Origin: JBFFXF01 sp041569895
Lineage (GTDB): Bacteria; Planctomycetota; UBA8108; JACQVS01
DNA length: 14,438 bases
Reading direction: 5' to 3'
Assembly: GCA_041569895.1 (NCBI GenBank)
Contig: JBFFXF010000185.1
Span: forward strand, 1-14,438
Shown: one piece after another, positions 6,757 to 14,100 of the stretch
Layout of the letters: each line of letters opens with the position of its first letter
Position numbering within the stretch: position 1 is the first letter of the stretch
Notes under the pieces: generated by a model
What the model saw: the letters and a program-made list of their open reading frames with translations, nothing else
What the model was told of the DNA's origin: nothing
Database searches by the model: none
Translations under genes and position numbers: made by a program

Positions 6757-8964
6757 CCTCGAACCCAGGGCGTCACATACCGTGACGGGCGATTCTTTCG
6801 CGGTGACGAGCCCTTCTTTGTCGTTGCGGCCGAGTACCAGTACTATCGCGATCGTCGCGCGAACTGGCTCGATCGGCTCGAGAAGCTGGCCTCGAGTGGC
6901 GTCGACACCATCACCTTCTACGTTCCGTGGCGCCACCACCTCGTCGTCGAGGGGGAGCGGCGCCGGTACGACTTCACCGGCGAGACGCTCGAGAGCCGCG
7001 ATGTCGTCGGTTTCATGGAGCGCATCGAGTCGCTCGGTCTGCTGATGATCGCCAAGCCGGGGCCGTTCGTGCACTCCGAGCTCAACATCGGCGGGCTGCC
7101 CGACATCGTGTCGCCGAGCTTCACGGACGACGTCCCGCCGGCGCGGCGGCACCACGACGGGCCGGTCTACTGGACCTACGACGCGACGCAGCTGCCGTCG
7201 CCGCTCTCGGGGCGCTTCGACGCGCTCGTGCGCGAATGGCTCGAGGCCGTCCGGGGCGTGCTCCAGCCGTTCGCGCGGCCGGACGGTCCGCTGATCGCCG
7301 TGCAACTCAACGACGAGACCATCTACTGCACCTCGAACGACCCGCCGTGGAGCTTCGGGTACGAGGCGGACGGGCTCGCGTGCTACCGGCGTCTGCTCGA
7401 GGAGCGGTACGGCTCGATCGCCGCCTACAACGACAAGCACGCCACGACGTTCGGATCGTTCGACGAGGCGCCGCCGCCGGTGCCGATCTCGACCGGTGGC
7501 GCGCCCGGCGGCCAGATCCCGTCGCGGCGCGAGGACGTGCTGCGGCTCGTCGACTGGGCCGAGTACCAGTGGCGGCTGCGTCGCGACCTCTACGAGCGGT
7601 ACGCCGGTTACCTCGGTCTCGACTTGCCACGACTGACGAACTTCGCCGGCATCACGCCGCCGATCGAGGAGAACGTGCCGGACCTCCAGGAGACCGTCGT
7701 CGAGACGATGCCCGCCGGCCACGACCGGCTCTACCCCGAGTGGTGGTTCGCCATGAACCGCATCGATCACGACAGCGAGGTGTACCACTACGGCATGATC
7801 AGCTGGCTCGGCGTCGCCGCCTACGACCGCGAGGTCTTCGACCGCTACATCAACACGGCGCGTCGCGCCCGCGGCATCAACATGGAGGAGAACTGGGGGT
7901 TCGGCACGCTCTACGACTCGCGGTCGCGCCACGCGCTGGTGCCGTTCTACCAGACGCTCGTCTCGGTCGCCGGCGGCGCCACCGGCTACGTCATCTTCTG
8001 CGGCGTGAGCACGGACTTCTGGGACGACGACCTCGATCGCATCACGAAGAAGCAGTGCGCGACTTTTCCGTCGCACGCCCCGATCGACGAGCACGGACGG
8101 CTGCGACCGATGTACGACGCCGCGTCGCTCCTCAACCGGTGGTTCGCCGCCAACGGCGATGCGCTGCTCAGGTGCCGCATCGACGTCGACGTCGCCTACC
8201 TGCTCTACGCGCCGTGGGCCGCGGTGTCGTCGTGGATTCCGGACGCGTCCTTCTGGCGCGTCGAGGGGCACGACATCCCCCGGTGCGGCCGCGAGGGTTT
8301 CGAGGAGTTCTCGCGATCGCTGCAGGCGGCCGGCTACGAGTTCGGGCTCTTCGAGGTCGACGCCGTCCCCCCGGAGCGTCTGCGCGAGCCGCGCGCCCTG
8401 GCGACGCACTCGGCGTTCTTCATGGACCGGGCGACGCAGGAGAAGCTGGCGGCGTTCGTCGACGGGGGCGGCGCGCTCTTCATCTCGGGAGAGCTGCCGG
8501 TGGTCGATCTCGAGTGGAGGGAATGCTCGGCGCTCGCCGAGGCCATCGAGCGCGCCCGCGCCGGCGGACGGACGAACGTCGTTTATCGCCGCGAGAACTT
8601 CTTCGCCGCCGGCGACTTCGCCGACGTCGTCACGGCGGCGGGGCTGGCGCCGTCGGCAAGGGCGAGCCCGGATCTCCGCATCGCCGTCCATCGCGGCGAC
8701 GAGGACCTCTTCGTCTTCTTCTTCGGCATCGACGACGGCGACGACTCGAGCTGGATCGACGTCGACGGCCGGCGCATCGAGCTCGAGCTCGGCTCGCGCA
8801 CCTGCGGCGTGCTGTGCATCCGCGACGACCGCATCGCGTCGTGGCTGGTCAAGGGGACGAACGAGGTCGAGGGCGTCACGTCACGAGTGCGCATCCGGCT
8901 CGGGGAGCAGATGGTGGAGGGGAGGGGCGATTTCAGTTCGCCGGTTTCGGACGACGATTTATGA
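6703..8964 (+). CDS. GH35/GH42-like beta-galactosidase-type glycoside hydrolase
   Basis: A 753-residue protein from the ATG at 6703; no other start codon lies in frame between it and the first conserved segment GVTYRDGRFF (residue 23). A (beta/alpha)8 clan GH-A barrel spans about 35-465: AEYQYYRDRRANWLDRLEKL, GVDTITFYVPW and KPGPFVHSE match the GH35 start. GPLIAVQLNDET carries the likely acid/base Glu205; families usually have Asn-Glu, here Asp-Glu. Nucleophile candidates are Glu346 in YPEWW or Glu395/Glu396 in NMEENWG. Residues about 495-630 (LAAFVDGGGALFISGELP) resemble the GATase-like trimerisation domain of GH42, and the C-terminus is a beta-rich domain. It would release beta-galactosyl or related sugars. 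No signal peptide is visible, suggesting cytoplasmic action or a misassigned N-terminus. The start lies in an R2 repeat and the stop in an R3 arm. No clear Shine-Dalgarno is seen because the pyrimidine tract precedes the ATG. Confidence 0.9.
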   Translation: MVRPSPAESSNHSGTGPDPRTQGVTYRDGRFFRGDEPFFVVAAEYQYYRDRRANWLDRLEKLASSGVDTITFYVPWRHHLVVEGERRRYDFTGETLESRDVVGFMERIESLGLLMIAKPGPFVHSELNIGGLPDIVSPSFTDDVPPARRHHDGPVYWTYDATQLPSPLSGRFDALVREWLEAVRGVLQPFARPDGPLIAVQLNDETIYCTSNDPPWSFGYEADGLACYRRLLEERYGSIAAYNDKHATTFGSFDEAPPPVPISTGGAPGGQIPSRREDVLRLVDWAEYQWRLRRDLYERYAGYLGLDLPRLTNFAGITPPIEENVPDLQETVVETMPAGHDRLYPEWWFAMNRIDHDSEVYHYGMISWLGVAAYDREVFDRYINTARRARGINMEENWGFGTLYDSRSRHALVPFYQTLVSVAGGATGYVIFCGVSTDFWDDDLDRITKKQCATFPSHAPIDEHGRLRPMYDAASLLNRWFAANGDALLRCRIDVDVAYLLYAPWAAVSSWIPDASFWRVEGHDIPRCGREGFEEFSRSLQAAGYEFGLFEVDAVPPERLREPRALATHSAFFMDRATQEKLAAFVDGGGALFISGELPVVDLEWRECSALAEAIERARAGGRTNVVYRRENFFAAGDFADVVTAAGLAPSARASPDLRIAVHRGDEDLFVFFFGIDDGDDSSWIDVDGRRIELELGSRTCGVLCIRDDRIASWLVKGTNEVEGVTSRVRIRLGEQMVEGRGDFSSPVSDDDL

Positions 8965-9038
8965 GGAAGCTCAACCCCCATCATCCCGCGTTTCCTGCTT
9001 TCCTGAGTTTCCTGCCTTCCTCATGAATCGTCTGACAG
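8951..9038 (+). repeat. R3 repeat, copy 3, overlapping the glycosidase stop codon
   Basis: Left arm 8951-8969 ('acgacgatttatgaggaag') and right arm 9016-9034 ('cttcctcatgaatcgtctg') are reverse complements at 16 of 19 positions. The middle holds 'aagctcaacccccatca' and the tttcctg pyrimidine tract (8990-9020). The left arm encodes the last residues (DDL) and the TGA of the glycosidase. The hairpin could affect transcript ends in this convergent gap, but no T-run supports a classical terminator. Confidence 0.75.
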
Positions 9039-9054
9039 GAAGCCGCCGAAGTCG

Positions 9055-9165
9055 ACTCTCCCGCGTCTCGGAGTCGGTCTCGGACTCCGACGGCTCGGCC
9101 CCGACGGCGAGCGCCCGTTCGATGCTGAAAGCTTTCGGGACCGGGTCCGGGACCGGGTCCGGAGA
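9055..9165 (+). repeat. R4 composite repeat, copy 1
   Basis: Short tcggag units are followed by 'tctcggactccgacggctcg' and 'gccccgacgg', then 'gctttcgggaccgggtcc' and a repeated gggaccgggtcc block, itself palindromic (ggacc-g-ggtcc). The same order is found at 11060-11175. It ends within a few bases of the stop codon (9170-9172) of the cupin gene, on its 3' side. Confidence 0.75.
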
Positions 9166-9169
9166 GAGC

Positions 9170-9937
9170 TCACTCCTCGCGGATGGTGTTCTTCAACCGC
9201 CCCTCGTCCAGGCCCTCGAGGAGGAAGCCGTTGTCGTGGATGTGCTGCCAGTCCTTCAGCAGGGATGACTTGCCGCTCGCGGTCGGCTCGTGGCTGTAGG
9301 CCGAGCCCTCGCGGATGACCACCGGCGTTTTCGCGTCGCGCGGGCACCCGAAGGCGTGGAGGTGCTTGCGGTGCATGACGAACTTCGGATCGCCGGGGCG
9401 CAGCTTGCGGAACTCGGTGAGCTTCTCGTAGGTGTGCTCTCGTCCCTTCGGCAGGACGATGTCGGCGGGGCGCTTCTCGCCTCGCGGCATCGGATTGCTG
9501 TGGATCAACCCGTTTTTCGTCACCTCGAGGCGCCTGTCCTCGATGATCTCGGGCGCGTAGAAGAGGTCCATCTCGCCGAGGACGATCTCGTAGAACTCCG
9601 TCTTGCGCCAGTGGAGGTGCGGTGAGCAGAACTTCCCCGGATGGACGATCATCAGCTTGTCGCAGAGACCGCCGAACTGCGCCCACTCGAGGCCGCCCTC
9701 CGGCAGTCCGTGGATCGCCGGCTCGTTGAGCGCCTGGAAGATGGCGAACACCTCGTACGGCTCGCGGGACCATATGCCGTTGACGAACGCCTCGTACTGG
9801 TCCTCGCCGAAGACCAGGCCGGTGTTGTCGTTGATCATGTCGTCCTGGACCGGGTAGCCGCACGCGATCGCGAGCGCGGCGCACTCGGCGATCCACGCGT
9901 CGTACTCCTTCCGGGTGACGTAGTTTCGCTTGGCCAC
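9170..9937 (-). CDS. Cupin sugar isomerase, D-lyxose ketol-isomerase-like
   Basis: A 255-residue soluble protein. It starts at a GTG (9937) preceded by a good Shine-Dalgarno, GGAAGG, 9 nt upstream. The core is a cupin fold: LCDKLMIVHPGKFCSPHLHW then RKTEF, with metal ligands His107, His109 and Glu114 and conserved Lys112. The second cupin strand has LRPGD (179-183) and HRKHLHAF with His194 as likely fourth ligand. The HxHWxKxE pattern and the following PGD...H match the D-lyxose isomerase family, which interconverts D-lyxose and D-xylulose and often D-mannose and D-fructose using Mn2+. This protein is longer than most of that family (about 170-230 residues), with an extra N-terminal helical part (1-70) and an insert around 130-170. 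Other cupin isomerases or an unassigned cupin remain possible. It is convergent with the glycosidase gene, so a sugar-use role is plausible but not proven. Confidence 0.85.
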   Translation of the reverse strand: MAKRNYVTRKEYDAWIAECAALAIACGYPVQDDMINDNTGLVFGEDQYEAFVNGIWSREPYEVFAIFQALNEPAIHGLPEGGLEWAQFGGLCDKLMIVHPGKFCSPHLHWRKTEFYEIVLGEMDLFYAPEIIEDRRLEVTKNGLIHSNPMPRGEKRPADIVLPKGREHTYEKLTEFRKLRPGDPKFVMHRKHLHAFGCPRDAKTPVVIREGSAYSHEPTASGKSSLLKDWQHIHDNGFLLEGLDEGRLKNTIREE

Positions 9938-10031
9938 GATTCTCAGCCTTCCGCTTTGAAACCAGTGTGAAATGACCGTCGCACGGTGCGCGCGCGTGAG
10001 CTACCCGCCGCGACGTTCGCCATGCTTCCGC

Positions 10032-10060
10032 AGTCACGTGCTCGCAACGACGCCGTGACT
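10032..10060. repeat. Small inverted repeat between HEAT and cupin genes
   Basis: agtcacg (10032-10038) and cgtgact (10054-10060) form a 7-bp stem with a 15-nt loop, 23 nt beyond the stop of the HEAT gene and about 95 nt before the cupin start. No T-run follows on the minus strand, so it is a poor terminator; an operator for the cupin gene is possible. The rest of the 145-bp gap shows nothing recognisable. Confidence 0.35.
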
Positions 10061-10082
10061 CGCGCCACTCACCGCCGCCGGT

Positions 10083-10622
10083 TCATTGTGCAGGGGCCGT
10101 TCTCTTTTCCAAGGGGAATCTTCCCTGCCGGCGGGCGGCGCGTCGCGACGCCGCGACGACGCGCTCGCAGGCGATCGAGGCAGCCTCGCGCACCTGGGCC
10201 TTCGGGTCGGCGCGCGCCGCGAGCAACGCGTCGAGGCTCGGCGCGGCATCCTCGCCGAGGTTGCCGAGGAAGCACGCCGCCCAGAATCGCACGATCCAGT
10301 CGTCGTCCGTGAGCAACCGCTCGAGGACGACCGCGGGCCTCGACTCGACCGCGATGATGATCTCGAACGCGCGCCGCCGCGACGGCGTCACCTCGTCGGT
10401 CGTCCGGCGGATGTAGGAGACCAGGTGCGGCGTCGCCATCGGCGAGCCGATCTCGCCGAGACGGGCGAGCGCGTCGAGCCGCACCCGCTCCCCGGGAGAA
10501 TCGAGCCGCCAGACGGAGAGCCAGACGAGCGGCAGATCCCGCAGCGTGAACCCCGTCACCCCGACCACCGTGGCGCCGAGCACCAGCACAAGGGCAACGC
10601 GTCGCTTGGCGGAGGTGTTCAT
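10083..10622 (-). CDS. Membrane-anchored HEAT-repeat protein (second copy)
   Basis: A 179-residue protein from the ATG at 10622, which has GGGAG as Shine-Dalgarno five bases upstream; an ATG at 10634 (MGAA) lies in frame but has weaker support. Basic MNTSAKRR precedes a hydrophobic segment (about 9-26), then helical HEAT/PBS-like repeats: ERVRLDALARLGEIGSPMAT, AVVLERLLTDDDWIVRFWAA, SLDALLAARADPKAQVREAA. The C-terminus is basic (RRAARRQGR). It matches the protein at 270-947 in layout and in the segment after the anchor (W...R...ER...A...LG.[MI]GS), so the two are probably paralogs, this one about 45 residues shorter. Its role is likely a periplasm-facing scaffold; partner unknown. The gene lies between the carboxypeptidase-regulatory protein and the cupin on the same strand, but separated by 573 and 145 bp, so co-transcription is uncertain. 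Confidence 0.82.
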   Translation of the reverse strand: MNTSAKRRVALVLVLGATVVGVTGFTLRDLPLVWLSVWRLDSPGERVRLDALARLGEIGSPMATPHLVSYIRRTTDEVTPSRRRAFEIIIAVESRPAVVLERLLTDDDWIVRFWAACFLGNLGEDAAPSLDALLAARADPKAQVREAASIACERVVAASRRAARRQGRFPLEKRTAPAQ

Positions 10623-10678
10623 CGCGGCTCCCATCGGTGGGAGTACCACGTCGGGGCGATTCTCGCAATCCCTGCAAG

Positions 10679-10815
10679 CCCGTTCCCGTTCCCGGACCCG
10701 GTCCCGGTCCCGGTCCCGTGCTCGACGGGCTGCTCGACTTCGCCCGCGAAACTCTGCAACGGATCCAGCAGGAACGCAGGAAGAAGAGGGGAAAGCAGGA
10801 AAGGAGAGGGAAGGG
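10679..10815 (+). repeat. R2 composite repeat, copy 2
   Basis: Hexamer minisatellite (cccgga, then cccggt units, 10690-10720), then the core beginning 'gacgggctgctcgact' and ending 'ctctgcaacggatc' (10721-10764), then the purine tract 'caggaacgcaggaagaagag' onward (10768-10810). The order and orientation equal copy 1, and most core bases match. It lies just upstream of the second HEAT gene, as copy 1 lies upstream of the first. Confidence 0.8.
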
Positions 10816-10866
10816 GAGCGGACGCCCGCGGAACGAAAGCGCGGTCGACGGTCGACGGGGACGGGA

Positions 10867-10920
10867 ACGCAGATTACGCAGATTGCGCAGATTACGCAGA
10901 TTACGCAGATTACGCAGAGA
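10867..10920 (+). repeat. Tandem 9-mer repeat (acgcagatt)
   Basis: Five full copies of acgcagatt in a row, one with a single change (gcgcagatt), and a partial sixth ending agaga. Clean tandem array without spacers. Similar CGCAGATTACGCAGATT tracts occur between genes in many phyla (general knowledge). The open frames that cross it (NLRNLR type) are not genes. Confidence 0.9.
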
Positions 10921-10944
10921 AGTTTTTGCGTCGAGATCCCGTCG

Positions 10945-11175
10945 GACCTCGGAATCGGCATCGGGTCTCGGAGTCGGAGTCGGAATTCGGAGTCGGAATC
11001 GGAATCGGACATCGGACTCGGTCATCGGAATCGGAATCGGACATCGGAATCGGTTTCGATCTCGGACTTCGATGGCTCGGCCCCGACGCTGACCAGGCGG
11101 TCGACTTCGATGGCTTTCGGGCACGGGCCCGGGACCGGGCCCGGGACCGGGGACGGGGACGGGGACGGGGACGAG
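10945..11175 (+). repeat. TCGGAA minisatellite joined to R4 composite repeat, copy 2
   Basis: Bases 10945-11059 are irregular hexamers (tcggaa, tcggag, tcggac, atcgga). From 11060 the sequence follows R4: 'tctcggacttcgatggctcg', 'gccccgacg', 'gctttcgggcacgggccc', then gggaccgggccc and ggggac units to about 11170. It ends about 20 bases before the stop codon at 11196, on the 3' side of that gene, as copy 1 does for the cupin gene. With the R2 copy and the 9-mer array, this fills most of the 573-bp gap 10623-11195; no gene is seen in the gap. Confidence 0.8.
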
Positions 11176-11195
11176 CGGCGATCGGCGCAGGGGGT

Positions 11196-14100
11196 TCACC
11201 GCCCCCCGAGCACCACCCCCGTCGCGTCGGCGTCCTCCAGCTCGATGCGCTGCGCCGCCGGGTCGCCGCCGCGGCGGCTGGCGAGGATGATGTCGTACGA
11301 GCCTGCCGCGAGGCCGGCGATGCGGAACTCGCCGTTGCCGTCGGGCGCGACGCCCTTGCGGACGCCGCGGACGGCTTCCGTGGCGCCCCGGGCGAGGACG
11401 AAATAGCCGGCGTCGGGCTGCTCCGCCGCAGCCGGCACGACGCCCGAGATCGACAGTCCGCGCGCCAGCCGCACCGAGAGCTCGATCGCCTCGCCGGTCG
11501 CCACCGCGACGTCCGCGCGCCGCTCCTGCACGTAGTCGTCGTGGTGGAAGACGACGGTGCGCGCCTCGGGCGGGAAGGTATCGAAGACGAACGAGCCGTC
11601 CTCGCCGGTGAACACCGACTCGCGCAGCACCGCCTCCTGGAAGTAGCGCTCGACGGCGCGACGGTTGCCCTCGCCGTCGTCGCCGCGATCGGCGTCGGGA
11701 TCGGCGAGGCCGACGCGCACGCCGGGCACCGGCTGGCCGTTCTCGCCGTCGAGCACGCGTCCGCGCACGATGCCCGCGCGAACAAGCGCGAGGCCGGCGG
11801 GCACGGTCTCGCCGGCGCGAAGTGTCACCTCCATCGATGCCGGGGCATAACCACGGGCGCGCGCCTCGATCCGGTAGCGACCCGCGGCCAGGTCATCGCG
11901 GAAAGAGCGTCCCTCACCGTCGCGCACCTCGCGCCAGAACGAACGTCCCAGCCGTCCGGTCCGGGCCTCGCCGGTCGCCTCGTCGATCTGCGCGATGCGC
12001 AGCTCGTGGCGGGCGATCGGCATTCCGCTCGCCGCGTCGGTCACTCGCACGTCGAGCGCCGCGGCGGCGAGCAGCTCGAATCGAAGCGAGTCGCTGCCGG
12101 GAGTCACCTCCGCGGCGGTCGCCGAGGTGTATCCGGTCCTCTCGGCGATCACCGTGTATCGCGCGGACGGCAGGCCGCGAACGACGAATCGCCCTTCGCC
12201 GTCGGCGAGCTCCGCCCGGAACGCGCCGCCGAGGAACCGCTGCGCCTCGAGCAGCTCCGACGACGTCTCGCGCAGGACACGAACGCGCGTCCCGGCGAGC
12301 GGCAGGCCGTCCTGATCGACCACCTCGCCGGTGATCTCGCCTCCCGGATCCATCACCAGATGGACCTCTTTCGTCTCGCCGTCGACGAGCGTGAAGGACT
12401 CGGTGCGCGAGTCGCCGAAACCGACGACCTCCGCCGTCAGCACGTAGTCCGCCGCGACGATGCGATCGTAGACGAACTCGCCATCAGCATTGGTGTAGGT
12501 CACCGTGCCGCCCTTCGGCAATCCGAGGAGGCCCATCATCATGCGCGCCTGCGGGTCGATGTCGTGCACCTTCGACAGCCGCACCCGCGCGCCCGCGATC
12601 GGCGCGCTGCCGTCGGTGACCGTGCCGCGGACCGTGCCGCCCGCGGGGAGTCGGACCTCGATCAGGTCATCGGGGCCGAGGCTCGACGGTCGGAACTTCT
12701 CCGATCGGTGCGACGCGTGGAGCGGGTGCGACGCCAGCACGGCGAGCACGTGGCTCTCCGAGGGCGCGTCCAGCGTGAAGCGCCCCTCGAGGTCGCTGAC
12801 GCTGACGTCGACGAAGATCAGACCGGTGTCGAGGAAGGGGACCTCGAAGTCCCCGCCCGGCACCAGGCGGACCAGCGCGGCGGGAAGCGGCTCGCCCTCA
12901 CCGTCGAGCACGACGCCGCGGATGACCGGTCGCGGCGCGATCTCGATGACGATGTCCGCCAGGGGTTCGCCGGCGCGGATCCGCCTCGAGGCGTCCTGGT
13001 AACCCGGCGCCGTGGCGCGCACCTCGACGACCGTGTCGCCTCCGGGCTGCGCCGCGCCCGTCTCGCCGTCACCCGCTCCTCCCCGGCGAGGGGGGCCGCG
13101 GCGACCTCTCCCGGGACCCTCGAACGGATTGAGCTGGCGATCACGCGGCGTGATCCCCTCGAGGAGGAACCGCCCGTCCTCGTCGGTGGTGGTGAAAACG
13201 CCGGACGCCCCGACTCGCACGCCGGCCAGCCGGTCCTCCGTGCCGCGCTCCATGACGACGCCGCTCAGCGCGATGCCGGGCGTGAGCTCGAGCTCGACCG
13301 GCTCCCCGCCGGTCGCGACGCCGCTTTGCGACGCGCCGCCGAAGCCACGCGACTGCGCCAGCAGCCGGTACGTCCCGGGCGCCAGTCCGGCGAGCTCGAA
13401 CGCCCCGCCGTCGTCCGTCTTGACGCTCGCGCGGCCCGTGACCATGTCGCGGATCGAGCCGCCGAAGGAGCTTCGCGACAGGTTCTCCGGGTAGGCGGAG
13501 ATGGCCGCGCCCGCCACGCCGCCTCCGCCGCCGGCGCGCACCCAGCCGCGGATGACCCCGCCGCGATCGACGCGCACCCCGCCGAGGTCGACGAGCGTCT
13601 CGCCCGACGGCACGTCGACGGGCCGCTTGATCGGGAGGTAGCCGCTCGCCTCGATCTCGAGGCGGTAGGGCGCGGGACCGACGTCGCGGAACGCGAAGGA
13701 GCCGTTGGCGAGCGACTCGGCGCAGAGCTCGCGGTCGCCGAGCAGCCGGGCGACGGTCTCGACCATCTCGCCGGCGCCGGGGAAGGGCAGCGCGACGGCG
13801 TCGCGCATCGGCACGAGACGGACCTCGACGCCCTCGACCGGGAGACCGGCTGCGTCGACGAGCAGTCCCTGGACGCGCGCGCCGGGCGCGAGCACGATCA
13901 CGGCCTCGAGCGTTCCGGTGACCACCGAGTCGAGGTGCGTCGCGGGAAAACCGGCGCTCTCGGCGACGAGGTCGTAGACCGCGGGAGGGAGTGAGTCGAG
14001 CGTGAAGGAGCCGTCGGCCGCGGTCTCCGCCTGGAACGGCCCGCGCAGGAACTCGCCGTTGACGTAGGCGAGCAGCTTGGCGACGACCCGACCGACCCCC

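Noticed and set aside
6517..8691. Minus-strand frame of 724 codons opposite the glycosidase
   Set aside because: Complementary-frame shadow; composition is Arg/Val/Glu-rich with no domain, while the plus frame shows the GH35-type motifs.
9127..9165. Rho-independent terminator of the cupin gene
   Set aside because: The GGACC/GGTCC blocks can fold, but no T-run follows on the minus strand, so only a repeat is reported.
10867..10920. CRISPR array
   Set aside because: The units are 9 bp and contiguous, with no spacers and no cas genes nearby.
10086..13994. Plus-strand frame of 1302 codons across a HEAT gene, repeats and the carboxypeptidase-regulatory gene
   Set aside because: It translates through minisatellites and opposite to two well-supported genes; no domain is seen.
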